Assembly: GCA_017302295.1 (NCBI GenBank) | Contig: JAFLDS010000006.1 | Coordinates: forward strand, 124,001 to 188,000 | Length of the DNA: 64,000 nt | Reading direction: 5' to 3' | Source of the DNA: Thauera sp. | Lineage (GTDB): Bacteria; Pseudomonadota; Gammaproteobacteria; Burkholderiales; Rhodocyclaceae | Shown: piece by piece, positions 34,601 to 43,822 of the stretch | Layout: the number at the start of each line of letters is the position of its first letter | Position numbering within the stretch: the stretch's first letter is position 1 | Position numbers and translations under genes: made by a program | The notes under the pieces: model-generated | Database searches by the model: none | What the model was told of the DNA's origin: nothing | Seen by the model: only the letters and a program-made list of their open reading frames with translations

Positions 34601-35567
34601 GCGCGAGCTGAAGCGCGGGCAACTCGGCACCGAGACGGGTGTTCAATGCGTGCAGCGCGACATCTGCAGTGATCGAAACGTCCCGGACCGACTCGCGCCC
34701 GCCGCGCCGTTCGCCCACATCCACCCAGCCGCGCAAGGCCCCTTGCCCCTGCAGCGGCAACGGATAATCGACCCACGCGCGCCACGCGCCAAGGTCGGCG
34801 CGGTCGAGAGAAACATAGAAGCGACCGGCAGCGCGCGTCGGATCGTCCGCCGACAGGCGGCGCATTTCCCCGCGCACATCGAGTTCGGACGCCAGCGTCG
34901 CCGGAGGCTGCGCCCGGACGGCGAAGCGATGCACGCCGAAGCGCCGGTCGAGGCGAAACGCCACCTGTTCGAGGTGCAGCTCTGGCGCGCCGCGCTGCGC
35001 GTCGGACCAGGACACCGAGGCATCGCGCACCACGATCTGCCCCTGCGCAAGCAACCAGTCGAGCGCACCGCCCGACTCTCCGCCGTCATTCACCCGGATT
35101 CCCGCCACGTACAGGCCGCCGTCGGCTTCGCGACGCACCGCCAGCACCGGCGAGCGGATCTCGAGTCGATTGAAATGCGGCGTCAGGCGCAGGATCGAAG
35201 TCCACGAGAAGGTCGCCTCGACCCGCGGCAGATGCAGCGCGGGCCGCCCCGCCGCATCCGAGACGACGACATCGCTCAAGTGCAGGGTCGGCCGCAGGCT
35301 GCGCCAGTCGCCCTCGATCGCGGCGATCGAGACCGGCAGCCCCAGCATGTCGCCCGCCGCCGTGGCGATCTCCACGCGGTAGTTGCCGATGCCCGGCAGC
35401 ACGACCTCGCGCACCAGCAGCACGGCAATGCCGACCACGAACCACGAGACCACAACCACCCGCCCGGTGATTCCCAGCACCTTGCGCGCGAACGAGACGC
35501 GGTGCGCTTCAGCGGCGCTGTCTTCTGCTGAGGACTCGATGAGGGACGGTGCAGGGCGGTCGTTCAT
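31644..35567 (-). CDS. yhdP: YhdP-family AsmA-like envelope protein
   Basis: A very large protein of about 1307 residues with one N-terminal membrane anchor (RVVVVSWFVVGIAVLLVREVVL) and a long beta-rich periplasmic body of the DUF3971/AsmA-like type. The start of the body is PGIGNYRVEIATAAGDMLGLPVSIAAIEGDWRSLRP, a diagnostic stretch (cited for position). The C-terminal part has the AsmA2-like LRVAVQPTLSESVAIGAAAGLVNPVAG. YhdP proteins bridge the periplasm and move phospholipids to the outer membrane. The ATG at 35567 was chosen because homology begins there; a frame to 35717 is open. A 1588-codon frame is open on the opposite strand but is a compositional shadow. Confidence 0.92.
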   Translation of the reverse strand: MNDRPAPSLIESSAEDSAAEAHRVSFARKVLGITGRVVVVSWFVVGIAVLLVREVVLPGIGNYRVEIATAAGDMLGLPVSIAAIEGDWRSLRPTLHLSDVVVSDAAGRPALHLPRVEATFSWTSILRLTPHFNRLEIRSPVLAVRREADGGLYVAGIRVNDGGESGGALDWLLAQGQIVVRDASVSWSDAQRGAPELHLEQVAFRLDRRFGVHRFAVRAQPPATLASELDVRGEMRRLSADDPTRAAGRFYVSLDRADLGAWRAWVDYPLPLQGQGALRGWVDVGERRGGRESVRDVSITADVALHALNTRLGAELPALQLARIEGRLSAARHADGFELATRQLALETGDGLRVVPTDFDLRVREAHGTEAAQGSLRANRLDFGALAALAAHLPFEDAVRERLAAFDPKGELGALRLEWRGEPAAPQAWTLSASFAGLGLAARDGFPGLGGLSGRVEGNERAGRFHLDSRNAHVDLPEVFESSRLAFDVMRADGGWQRREGRLEIALDSASFDNQDAAGNASGRYWPAPGGAGEIDLQARLTRAEGTAVWRYLPSVVNRDTHVWVRNAIRHAVVPDARLRLKGKLDEFPFRDGRGQFLVAIKVADGLLDYAPGWPVIEGINGEVRFEGPGMRIEAVSANILGVGLSQVVADVPDLDVLPSEIMTITGRAAGATADFLRFVAQSPVAARIDHFTDGMRAEGSGTLDLKLVMPLRSVDSSTVRGDYRFSANRLWLMDGLPPLEAAGGRLSFTEDQLSIPEARATLFGEPVRLLARTDKDGVVRFDASGSTSVSALAGVWPAAGTQIAHHLSGSAAWKADVRVGRSGTKVAVTSDLDGVSASLPEPLNKRAGEAWPLRIEFLQPSGGAPGGLSADLADRLQVRLQRDGGKDAAWHGGVGILQPARAADAGIMVSAEFERLDLDAWRRALAVDEGSGDESGPPADAPSALRLAGVAMQAEQVRAFGQTLKQVSLRALSDEGGWKARFASDVAAGEFDWRHAGNGTLNAHFRHLTLGGDEAGASAGATEDQAPPRRLPGVDIVADRFSLRGKELGRLEVLARNRGGAWQLEHLSIANADGKLSGSGRWQASGRQLTNLDFTLETPDVGRFSRRLGYADAVRGGRATLEGKLSWQGAPTRLDIPSLSGSMHLEAEAGQFNKLEPGVGRLLGILSLQSLPRRITLDFRDVFSAGFAFDRISGSIDVNRGVMRTDDLEIRGPAARVRMRGSADIEAETQDLRVAVQPTLSESVAIGAAAGLVNPVAGVVAYVAQKVLSDPIEKFFAYEYTITGTWADPMVRKGGDAAAGGEGRKP

Positions 35568-35801
35568 GCCATTCGGGGGCGGGCGCAAGGCACCAGTGGA
35601 TCGGTCAGGGGGCAGGTCCGAAAGCGGGACTCGATACGGGACCATGCGCGACGCGCAGCCCGGCGCAGGGCCGATGCCTTTTGCAAACCGGCCACCCAAA
35701 AGGCCGGATAAAATCACGCCAAAGACCCGCGAGTCTTCCGGACACGCTGCCTACGCCGTCATTCTACCAACGATCGTCATTGCTCATCGGGAGTCCGTCT
35801 G

Positions 35802-38504
35802 ATGTCTTCCCTGTCCGCCGACCTGCAGGCCGCGCTGCCCGAACCCATCTGCCGCGCAGCCCGCCTGTCGCGCTTCCTGGCGCGCATGCTCGACAGCCGG
35901 CCGTGGCTCGCGGAACGCCTTACGCAAAGCATCGACCAACCGCTCGACGCCGACGCCATGCGCGCCTTCCTCGCCGGGCAGGAGGCCGCCAGCACGCCCG
36001 AACTGGCACTGCGCCCCGGCCTGCGCCATTTGCGCACCTGGGTGCTGTGCCACCTCATCGTACGAGACCTGTGCGGCCGCGCCGACCTCACCGAAGTGAC
36101 CGAGACGATGACGGTGCTGGCCGAGGTCGCGGTGCGCCACGCTCACGACGTGCTGCGCGCCGCGCTGGTACAGCGTTACGGCCTGCCGCTGTCGGCCACC
36201 GGCTGGGAGCAGGAGTTGCTGATCATCGGCATGGGCAAACTGGGCGGCCGCGAGCTCAACGTGTCGTCGGACATCGACCTGATCTTCATCTACCCCGAGG
36301 ACGGCGACACGGGCGGCACCAAGGTGATCAGCAACTTCGAGTTCTTCGAGCGCCTCGGCAAGCAATTGATCCAGGCGCTCGCCGAGATCACCGAACACGG
36401 ACAGGTGTTCCGCGTGGACATGCGCCTGCGCCCCAACGGCGACTCCGGGCCGCTGGTCGGCAGCTTCGACATGCTCGAGAACTACCTCATCACCCAGGGG
36501 CGGGAATGGGAACGCTACGCCTGGATCAAGGCGCGGGTGCTCGCCGGCGAGCGCTGGCAGGAGCTCGAGAACATCGCGCGCCCTTTCATCTTCCGCAAGT
36601 ACCTCGACTTCGGCGCGATCAATGCGATGCGCGACCTGCACGCGCAGATCCGCCGCGAAGTCGCCCGCCGCGATCGCGCCAACAACATCAAGCTCGGCCC
36701 CGGCGGCATCCGCGAGATCGAGTTCATCGCACAGGTATTCCAGCTCATCCGCGGCGGACGCGACGCCGCACTGCAGATCCGGCCAACGCTGAAGGTGCTG
36801 TCGCTGCTGCCCGAGCGCGGCATCCTGTCGGCCGAAGCGGTGCGCGAACTTGCCGCCGCCTACGATTTCCTGCGCCGGCTGGAACATCGCCTGCAGTACC
36901 TCGACGATGCCCAGACGCATGACCTCCCCTCGAGCACAGCCGACCAGGCGCTGATCGCGCAGGGCATGGGCTATGCAGACTACCCGGCGATGCTGGAGGT
37001 GCTCGACCGCCACCGCGCGCTGGTCAGCCGCCATTTCGACGCGGTGTTCGGCGACCCGTCGGAAGAAGACCACAGCCTCGATGCGGTCTGGAAGGGCGCA
37101 GCGGACATCGAGCAGGCGAGCGCCGCGCTGGGCGAACTGGGCTACCGCCACCCCCGCGCCGGCGCCGAACGACTTGCCGCGATCCAGTCCGGCCCGCGCT
37201 ACAAGCAGCTGCCGAACAACATCAAGAGCCGCTTCGACGCCTTGATGCCGCGCGTCATCGAAGTCGCCGCCACCACCCCCGGTGCGGACGACACGCTGGC
37301 GCGCTGTCTCGACCTGCTCGAGGCGATCGGCCGGCGCGGCGCCTACCTCGCGCTGCTGCAGCAGTACCCGCAGGCGCTGCGGCGCGTCGCCGACCTCGTC
37401 GGCGCCTCGCGCTGGGCGGCGCAATACCTTACCCGCCACCCCATCCTGCTCGATGAACTGCTTGATCCGCGCACGATGGAAGCGGCACCCGACTGGCCGC
37501 GCTTCCGCGAGGGCCTGACGGCCGACCTCGCGGCGCTCGAGCCCGATACCGAACGCCAGATGGATGTCATGCGCGAGCGCCACCACGCGCAGGAATTCCG
37601 CCTGCTGACCCAGGACATCGCCGGCCTGCTGACGGTCGAGAAGCTCGCCGACCACCTGTCGGAGCTGGCCGACATCATGCTCGACGTCACCCTGCCGCTG
37701 GTGTGGCGCAAGATCAAGATCCGCCACCGCGAGGATCCGAAGTTCGCGGTGATCAGCTACGGCAAGCTCGGCGGCAAGGAGCTCGGCTATGCGTCGGACC
37801 TCGACATCGTCTTCCTTTACGACGATGAGGCCCCGGAAGCCGCGGAAGCTTACGGCCGGCTGGCGCAACGCACCAACACCTGGCTGTCGAGCCACACCGC
37901 GGCCGGCCAGCTTTTCGAGACCGACCTGCGCCTGCGCCCGAACGGTGAGTCCGGCTTCATTGCCTGCTCGCTCGAGGCCTTCCGCGAGTACCAGCTCAAG
38001 TCCGCCTGGGTGTGGGAACACCAGGCGCTGACGCGCGCGCGTTTTTCGGCTGGCGACCGTGCGCTCGGCGCAGCCTTCGAGCGCATCCGCAACGAGGTGC
38101 TGCGCCTGCCGCGCGAACTCGATCCGCTGCGCGCCGAGGTGCTGGCCATGCGCCACAAGATGCGCGACGCGCACGGCGGCAAGAGCGCGCTGTTCGACCT
38201 CAAGCACGACCGCGGTGGCCTGATCGACGTCGAATTCCTGATCCAGTACCTGGTGCTCGGCCATTCACACTCGCACCCCGAGCTGACCGGAAACCTCGGC
38301 AACATCGCCCTGCTGCGCATGACCGGCGAACTCGACCTCATCCCGGCCCCGCTCGCCCGCGCGTGCGCCGACAGCTATCGCCACTTGCGCCGCCTGCAAC
38401 ACCGCCAGCGCCTGAACGACCAGAAGTCGCAAGTCGATCCGGACGAGGCGGAATCGGCACGCAAGCCGGTGCTCGAACTCTGGAAGCACGTGTTCGGCGA
38501 GTGA
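35802..38504 (+). CDS. glnE: Bifunctional glutamine synthetase adenylyltransferase/adenylyl-removing enzyme
   Basis: GlnE (900 residues) adds AMP to and removes AMP from glutamine synthetase in response to PII. The N-terminal removing domain has the nucleotidyltransferase motif GMGKLGGRELNVSSDIDLIF near residues 145-165. The C-terminal transferase domain has YGKLGGKELGYASDLDIVFLYDD near 650. The central linker has RHRALVSRHFDAVF. The length is slightly below the 946 residues of E. coli. It diverges from yhdP with a 234-base spacer and is monocistronic as far as visible. Confidence 0.96.
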   Translation: MSSLSADLQAALPEPICRAARLSRFLARMLDSRPWLAERLTQSIDQPLDADAMRAFLAGQEAASTPELALRPGLRHLRTWVLCHLIVRDLCGRADLTEVTETMTVLAEVAVRHAHDVLRAALVQRYGLPLSATGWEQELLIIGMGKLGGRELNVSSDIDLIFIYPEDGDTGGTKVISNFEFFERLGKQLIQALAEITEHGQVFRVDMRLRPNGDSGPLVGSFDMLENYLITQGREWERYAWIKARVLAGERWQELENIARPFIFRKYLDFGAINAMRDLHAQIRREVARRDRANNIKLGPGGIREIEFIAQVFQLIRGGRDAALQIRPTLKVLSLLPERGILSAEAVRELAAAYDFLRRLEHRLQYLDDAQTHDLPSSTADQALIAQGMGYADYPAMLEVLDRHRALVSRHFDAVFGDPSEEDHSLDAVWKGAADIEQASAALGELGYRHPRAGAERLAAIQSGPRYKQLPNNIKSRFDALMPRVIEVAATTPGADDTLARCLDLLEAIGRRGAYLALLQQYPQALRRVADLVGASRWAAQYLTRHPILLDELLDPRTMEAAPDWPRFREGLTADLAALEPDTERQMDVMRERHHAQEFRLLTQDIAGLLTVEKLADHLSELADIMLDVTLPLVWRKIKIRHREDPKFAVISYGKLGGKELGYASDLDIVFLYDDEAPEAAEAYGRLAQRTNTWLSSHTAAGQLFETDLRLRPNGESGFIACSLEAFREYQLKSAWVWEHQALTRARFSAGDRALGAAFERIRNEVLRLPRELDPLRAEVLAMRHKMRDAHGGKSALFDLKHDRGGLIDVEFLIQYLVLGHSHSHPELTGNLGNIALLRMTGELDLIPAPLARACADSYRHLRRLQHRQRLNDQKSQVDPDEAESARKPVLELWKHVFGE

Positions 38505-38646
38505 GCTTCACGATCGGCGCCGGCAGGCAAGGACGGTAGCCGGCGCTGAAATATTTCATGTCATGGCGTCGCGCATGACGGCGACCGTGGACGACGACTA
38601 GAATGCTTGCGTCCAAATAGATCGTCACCCCCGACAAGGGGCCAAC

Positions 38647-40161
38647 ATGAGCCAGGAAATCGAACTCAAGCTGTCCTTGCCTGCGCGCGTGCTTCCCGCC
38701 CTGCGTCGCCATCCGTTGCTGGCCGCGGCGGCAAAGCTGGGCAACGCGCAAACGCTGGATAACACCTACTACGACACGCCCGAACTCGACCTCAAGGCGC
38801 GCAAGGTGGCGGTGCGCACGCGCCGTCAGGGGCGCGTGTGGCTGCAGACGGTGAAATGCGCGGCGGTGTCGAGCGGCGGGCTCAGCCAGCGGCCCGAATG
38901 GGAGCAGCCGTTCTCCGGCACTTTCGACTTCTCGAGCGTCGACGTCCCTGACGCCGCCAAGCTCCTCGCTCGCCACGCTGACCGCCTGACGCCGGTGTTC
39001 ACCACCCGCTTCCGGCGCGAAACACACCGCTACGCCCCACGCGAAGGCGTCAGCATGCTGCTGATGATCGACAAGGGAACGATCGAGGTCGAAACCACCG
39101 AGCGCGGCAAGCAAAGCGAGCCGATCTGCGAACTGGAGATCGAACTCGAACACGGCACACCGCTCGATCTGCTCGACCTGGCCTGCGAATTGGCGCGTGA
39201 CCTGCCGCTGATGCCCGCCGACGTCTCGAAAGCCGAGCGCGGCTACCGGCTCTTTCTCGACCAGACACCGGGCCCCGTTCGTGCCGAGGCGTCGAACATC
39301 ACGCCGGACATGAACGTCGTCGACGCGTTCCGCACCCTGGCCCACGGCTGCCTGCGGCAATGGCAGGCCAATGCGGTCGCCGCGATCGATCGTCACGACC
39401 CGGACTTCATCCACCAGTTGCGCGTCTCGCAGCGCCGCTTGCGCTCGCTGCTGAAGGTGTTCGGTCCGGCCCTGCCGAAGGAGTTCGTCGGCGAGTGGAA
39501 CGCGCGCCTGCGCGAGAACACCAACCGCTTCGGCGACGCGCGCGATCTCGACGTGCTGCACACCGAACTGCTCGAACCGGTGTGCGCCGAAGGCCTCGCC
39601 GACGCGGAGGGCCTGCCCCGGCTGCTGCGCATCGCGGCCGACGCGCGCGCGGCGGCGCGCCGCAAGGCCGAGCGCAATCTCGATGCCGCCGAACAGGGGC
39701 GACTTCTGCTCGAGTTCAGCGCGGCGTTGTTGCGCCTGCCTACCGGGCCGTTCGCCGCCGCCGCCGACTTGCGCACCTTCGCACGGCTGCGGCTCGCCCG
39801 GCTGCGCAAGCGCGGTCGGCGTCAGTTCGACGCAGCGGCGGGCCTCGAACCTGTCCGCCTGCACGCATTGCGCATCGGTTTCAAGCAGTTGCGCTATGCG
39901 CTGGAATTCTTCGCGCCTCTGTTCGCGACGAAAGCGACCGAACGCTATACGGCAGACCTCGTGCGCGCGCAGAGCACCCTTGGCTTCCTGCAGGACGTCG
40001 ATATCGCCAAGGCGCGCCTGAACGCCTGGGCCGGGCAGGACCCGGCGCTGGATGCCGCCACCGGCTTCATCCTCGGCTGGCACGCGCCGCGCTACGCACG
40101 TCTGCGCCGCCGCGTACTGCAGGACTGCGAACCGTTACTGTGGGGCAAGACACCATGGTGA
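38647..40161 (+). CDS. CYTH and CHAD domain protein, probable inorganic triphosphatase
   Basis: A 504-residue protein. The CYTH domain (about 1-200) opens with the EIELKLSLP metal-binding signature and has TYYDTPELDLKARKVAVRTRRQG, then ICELEIELEHG. The CHAD domain (about 225-490) is rich in conserved His/Arg: VDAFRTLAHGCLRQWQAN, DPDFIHQLRVSQRRLRSLLKVF, LRENTNRFGDARDLDVL, LHALRIGFKQLRYALEFF. CYTH proteins hydrolyse tripolyphosphate, and CHAD domains bind polyphosphate. It is immediately followed by sixA. The plausible role is in polyphosphate metabolism. Confidence 0.9.
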   Translation: MSQEIELKLSLPARVLPALRRHPLLAAAAKLGNAQTLDNTYYDTPELDLKARKVAVRTRRQGRVWLQTVKCAAVSSGGLSQRPEWEQPFSGTFDFSSVDVPDAAKLLARHADRLTPVFTTRFRRETHRYAPREGVSMLLMIDKGTIEVETTERGKQSEPICELEIELEHGTPLDLLDLACELARDLPLMPADVSKAERGYRLFLDQTPGPVRAEASNITPDMNVVDAFRTLAHGCLRQWQANAVAAIDRHDPDFIHQLRVSQRRLRSLLKVFGPALPKEFVGEWNARLRENTNRFGDARDLDVLHTELLEPVCAEGLADAEGLPRLLRIAADARAAARRKAERNLDAAEQGRLLLEFSAALLRLPTGPFAAAADLRTFARLRLARLRKRGRRQFDAAAGLEPVRLHALRIGFKQLRYALEFFAPLFATKATERYTADLVRAQSTLGFLQDVDIAKARLNAWAGQDPALDAATGFILGWHAPRYARLRRRVLQDCEPLLWGKTPW

Positions 40162-40265
40162 ATTCCGCGCTCCCGCTGCTCGCCTTCGAGCAAGCGAGCC
40201 TGACAGACATATCCGTGCAACAAGCCGAGCGCATGCTCCCGGCCCTCGACAAGAAGGAGACACGC

Positions 40266-40718
40266 ATGGACCTGTTACTTTGGCGTCACGCCGAAGCGGT
40301 CGAGGGCAGCCCGGATCACGCGCGCGAACTGACCGATCGCGGCCGCAAGCAGGCGCGACGCATGGCCGCCTGGCTGGATCAGCATCGACCGAAACAGCTG
40401 AAGGTCTACGCGAGCCCGACGCTGCGCACGCGACAGACGGTGGCGGCCTTCACCGACAACTTCCAGATCGTCAGCGCACTTGGGCCAGAAGGCGGCGTAT
40501 CGGACATCCTCGCCGCGACCGGCTGGCCCGATGCCAGCGGCGCCGCGCTCGTCGTCGGCCATCAGCCCGCCCTCGGACGCCTGTGCGCCCTGTTGCTGTC
40601 GGGCGTCGAGGCCGACTGGACGATCAAGAAGGGGGCCCTATGGTGGTTCACCAACCGGGTTCGGGAGAACGAGACCCAGACCGTACTGCGTGCGGTGATT
40701 CCCGCCGACTTCGCCTGA
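40266..40718 (+). CDS. sixA: SixA-family phosphohistidine phosphatase
   Basis: A 150-residue histidine phosphatase. The RHG-like motif is LLLWRHAEAVEG, followed by RELTDRGRKQARRMAAWL, the second Arg in YASPTLRTRQTVAAF, and the catalytic His in ALVVGHQPALGRL. E. coli SixA removes phosphate from phosphohistidine of the nitrogen phosphotransferase system. The ATG at 40266 has AAGGAG at good distance; an in-frame ATG at 40155 would add 37 residues and overlap the CHAD gene end. It probably shares a transcript with the CYTH-CHAD gene. Confidence 0.9.
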   Translation: MDLLLWRHAEAVEGSPDHARELTDRGRKQARRMAAWLDQHRPKQLKVYASPTLRTRQTVAAFTDNFQIVSALGPEGGVSDILAATGWPDASGAALVVGHQPALGRLCALLLSGVEADWTIKKGALWWFTNRVRENETQTVLRAVIPADFA

Positions 40719-40861
40719 GCACGCCCGGACTGAGCCGTCAGACGAGCTCGAAGGCGTCAGCACCGTAGCCAAACCCTGCGGGAACTGGCATCCTCGCCGA
40801 ACTTTTTCCTCCGGGGTTGCCGCAGGCAATCCAGAAGAATCAGCAAGTCATTGATTCGGCG

Positions 40862-41851
40862 ATGAATACTGAGAACCCTACTGCGGCTTCAGCAACGACG
40901 GACACGCCCAACGGCACCCTCGACACGATCGACGGTGTGCGCCGTGTGTATTACGACGGCTACTGGCTCAAGGTTTACGATCCGCCGCTGGACTCGTTGA
41001 AGACGAAGAAGACGCTGATCCAGGCGCTCACGCGGCGGCTGTTCAATCACGTCGAGCACGGCATCAACATCCCCGGCAAGCGTCTGAACGATGCCCGCCG
41101 TGCCTACGAGTCGGAAACCGATCCAGCCCGCAAGCGGGTCAAGGGCGCGATGCTGGCCGGAGCGCTGTTCAACCGCGCCACCGACATCTTCACCAAGCTG
41201 GTCGAGCTGCAGGAGCTCGGCATCGAGATCGACACCGACAACGCGTTGATGCGTGAGTGCGGCTTCTGCCTGCAGGAAGCACTCGAACTCGGGAAGCTGG
41301 TGCTGCACCGCAGTGGCGAAGAGGGCATCGACGAGTTGTGGGGCGAGCCGTTCCGTGCCTTCTCGATCCCGGTCGAAGCCTTCTACGACAGCCGCTACAT
41401 CAAGATCGCGCAGGCGCTGCGCGACATCGACCTGATCGCCACGGTGATCATCTCCACGCTGACGACGAGCGCGCTGTTCCATGGTCTCGAGCCGCTGGTC
41501 GCCGCGTTTGCCCACATCGCCAAGATCAAGTGCGAGACGCTGCGCACCGATCCGGACATCTTCGATGTGTGGTCCGAGTTCGTCGTCGCCTCGGAAAAAC
41601 TCGGCGCCTTCGCGCCTCATCTGTCGCCAAGCTCGAACCCGGCAGAGCAGCAACTCGCCACCGACGGCCTGAGGCTGATCCTGCAGGGTCGGGATCTCGT
41701 CACCGACATCACCCGCGCGCGCGTCACGATGCCAAAGAGCGCGTGCGAATATATCGAGCGCTGCATGCGTTACGCCGAACTTGTGCGTGGCTCGGGCTCG
41801 GCGACGCTGGCCGGTAGCACGCTGCAGTCGATCGTGGCCCGCCGCTTCTAG
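40862..41851 (+). CDS. Unrecognised conserved-looking soluble protein
   Basis: A protein of 329 residues (344 if a TTG at 40817 is used). It has normal codon use and no signal peptide or membrane segment. After a Thr/Ala-rich start the sequence reads DGVRRVYYDGYWLKVYDPPLDSLKTKK. It is then mostly helical with IQALTRRLFNHVEHGINIPGKRLNDAR, FNRATDIFTKLVELQELGI, CGFCLQEALELGKLVLHRSG and IATVIISTLTTSALFHGLEPLVAAF. No catalytic motif or family was recognised. It lies after the CYTH-CHAD/sixA pair and converges on mnmA. No clear ribosome-binding site was seen, so the start is uncertain. Confidence 0.7.
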   Translation: MNTENPTAASATTDTPNGTLDTIDGVRRVYYDGYWLKVYDPPLDSLKTKKTLIQALTRRLFNHVEHGINIPGKRLNDARRAYESETDPARKRVKGAMLAGALFNRATDIFTKLVELQELGIEIDTDNALMRECGFCLQEALELGKLVLHRSGEEGIDELWGEPFRAFSIPVEAFYDSRYIKIAQALRDIDLIATVIISTLTTSALFHGLEPLVAAFAHIAKIKCETLRTDPDIFDVWSEFVVASEKLGAFAPHLSPSSNPAEQQLATDGLRLILQGRDLVTDITRARVTMPKSACEYIERCMRYAELVRGSGSATLAGSTLQSIVARRF

Positions 41852-41879
41852 CGCGCCGCTGCCGGCGCGCTAGACCCGC

Positions 41880-43004
41880 TCAGACGATCACGCCACCGCC
41901 AAGGCACACTTTCGATTCATACACGACGACGCTCTGACCCGGTGTGAGCGCCCACTGCGGCTGCGCGAAGGCGATCTCGGCACGACCATCGGCGATCGCA
42001 TCGATCTCGCACGGCATGTCCGGCGTCCGGTAGCGCGGCTTGGCCGTGTACACCCAGTGCGTGTGCGGGTCGCGCCCGGCGATCCAGTTGAGGTCGGTGG
42101 CGACCAGGCGATCCTTCAGCAGCGCCGGATGGTCGTGCCCCTGCACTACGTACAGCACGTTGACCTTCACGTCCTTTTTCGCCACATACCAGGCGTCGTG
42201 CTCACCGGCATCGTCCTGATTGCCCTTGATGCCGCCGATGTGCAGGCCCTTGCGCTGTCCGATGGTGTGGTACATCAGCCCCTGGTGCTCGCCCAGCACA
42301 CGACCGTCGTCGAGCGAACGAATTTCGCCCGGTCTGGTGGGCAGGTAGCGCATCAGGAACTCGCGAAACGGCCGCTCGCCGATGAAGCAGATGCCGGTCG
42401 AGTCCTTCTTGGCCGCCACGTGCAGCCCCGCCTGCTCGGCGATCCTGCGTACCTCGCGCTTGTACAGGCCGCCGAGCGGGAACAGGGTCTTCGCCAGTTG
42501 CGCCTGGTTGAGGCGGTACAGGAAGTAGCTCTGGTCCTTGGTGCCGTCCTCGGCCTTCAGCAGCTGGTATTCGGTGCGGCCGTCGTTGATCCATTCGCGC
42601 ACCTGGGCGTAGTGGCCGGTGGCGATGCGCTCGGCGCCAAGCTGCATGGCGTGATCGAGGAAGCAGCGGAACTTGATCTCGGAGTTGCACAGGATGTCGG
42701 GGTTGGGCGTGCGTCCGGCCTCGTATTCGCGCAGGAAATCGGCGAACACGCGATCCTTGTACTCGGCGCTGAAATTCACCACCTCTAGATCGATGCCGAT
42801 CACGTCGCACACCGAGGCGACGTCGATCAGGTCCTGCCGCGTCGAGCAGTACTCGTCGTCGTCATCGTCCTCCCAGTTCTTCATGAACAGACCCGTCACC
42901 TCATAGCCCTGCTGCTTGAGCAGCAAGGCGGTCACCGAGGAATCCACGCCGCCGGACATGCCGACCACCACCTTCATGCCACCCTGATCCTGCTTACTGG
43001 ACAT
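41880..43004 (-). CDS. mnmA: tRNA-specific 2-thiouridylase MnmA
   Basis: MnmA (374 residues) places sulfur on U34 of tRNA Lys, Glu and Gln. The PP-loop is GMSGGVDSS (residues 15-23). The catalytic cysteines lie in [10 protein letters not shown] and [11 protein letters not shown], and ATGHYA and [10 protein letters not shown] are family blocks. The C-terminal beta-barrel includes [15 protein letters not shown] and [25 protein letters not shown] lies 7 bases before the ATG at 43004. It overlaps the preceding exported-protein gene by 11 bases and follows nudJ, as in enterobacteria where nudJ precedes mnmA. Confidence 0.97.
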   Translation of the reverse strand: MSSKQDQGGMKVVVGMSGGVDSSVTALLLKQQGYEVTGLFMKNWEDDDDDEYCSTRQDLIDVASVCDVIGIDLEVVNFSAEYKDRVFADFLREYEAGRTPNPDILCNSEIKFRCFLDHAMQLGAERIATGHYAQVREWINDGRTEYQLLKAEDGTKDQSYFLYRLNQAQLAKTLFPLGGLYKREVRRIAEQAGLHVAAKKDSTGICFIGERPFREFLMRYLPTRPGEIRSLDDGRVLGEHQGLMYHTIGQRKGLHIGGIKGNQDDAGEHDAWYVAKKDVKVNVLYVVQGHDHPALLKDRLVATDLNWIAGRDPHTHWVYTAKPRYRTPDMPCEIDAIADGRAEIAFAQPQWALTPGQSVVVYESKVCLGGGVIV

Positions 43005-43809
43005 TCGGTCCACCTCCATCTAGCCATTCTGCAAGTGGCAGAACCACTGCCGGCTCGCCATTGTCGACGAACCAGCTATCAATCACGAAACGTTCGCCCG
43101 CGCTTGACGCTGCCGTCGGGCCCTGTCGGTCTTCGGTACGCGCCAGATCATCGAGAACCTCGGCGCAATCGCACAGCGCGAGCATCGTCGGCACGTAGTC
43201 CGGCACCGCGGGCGAGGCACTCACTCGCCGCGCAGCCTCACGCCGCCCTCCCTCGTCGCCCGCGGTGCGCTCCTCGACCACGGCACCAAAGTGCTGCAGG
43301 ATGAAGCGCGTCCGGCGCTCCGGTTCGAGCACGCGATGAAAACGCAGCCAGCCGCGCGCCTCCAGCATCCGCAGCACGCGCGTCGTCGAGGTCGAGTGGT
43401 CAATGCAATCCATGCGCCCCTCGACTTCCTGATCCAGATAGTTGCCCGCGCGGTCGGCCGACACCGGCGTCTGCTGTCCGGCCACGGCCAGCAGCGTACC
43501 CACCGCGCGTGCGAGCACCTCCCGCTCGGCCGGCGCATCGGGCGCGGCCGCCAGCTGTCGGCGGATGTCGTCGAGCGTGGTCCCCGTCACATCCACCGTC
43601 CGCTCGGCGAGACAACCGTAGTTGAAGCAGATGTCGAAGGCGCCACCCGCGGTCAGTTCGGTCGCCGGCCGCGGCGCAGGCCTTGACGCCAGCGCCTTCG
43701 CCACGCTGGGGTAAACCGCTCGTGCGGCAGACTTGCCGGTCGCGCGCGGCGCCGCCACGGCGCCAGTGCTCAAGGCACAAAGCAGGATCAGGACCGGCAA
43801 GCGGCTCAT
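42994..43809 (-). CDS. Exported protein of unknown function between nudJ and mnmA
   Basis: A 271-residue protein with a signal peptide ([20 protein letters not shown]). The mature part has cysteine-containing blocks: [48 protein letters not shown] and [14 protein letters not shown]. It ends with [27 protein letters not shown]. The DCIDHS and [22 protein letters not shown] stretches look strongly constrained, but no family with known function is recognised. A GTG at 43821 would add four residues. The gene overlaps mnmA and follows nudJ by about 13 bases, so it is part of one leftward transcript. Confidence 0.8.
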   Translation of the reverse strand: MSRLPVLILLCALSTGAVAAPRATGKSAARAVYPSVAKALASRPAPRPATELTAGGAFDICFNYGCLAERTVDVTGTTLDDIRRQLAAAPDAPAEREVLARAVGTLLAVAGQQTPVSADRAGNYLDQEVEGRMDCIDHSTSTTRVLRMLEARGWLRFHRVLEPERRTRFILQHFGAVVEERTAGDEGGRREAARRVSASPAVPDYVPTMLALCDCAEVLDDLARTEDRQGPTAASSAGERFVIDSWFVDNGEPAVVLPLAEWLDGGGPNVQ

Positions 43810-43822
43810 GGACGTGCCCACT

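Noticed and set aside
30765-35531. A 1588-codon open frame on the plus strand opposite yhdP
   Set aside because: Its translation is rich in Arg, His, Gln and Ala without domains, and the opposite strand encodes a clear YhdP. In GC-rich DNA the antisense of a gene with GC in third positions often lacks stops.
35784-38264. An 826-codon open frame on the minus strand opposite glnE
   Set aside because: Same reason: it mirrors glnE, whose two catalytic motifs are intact.
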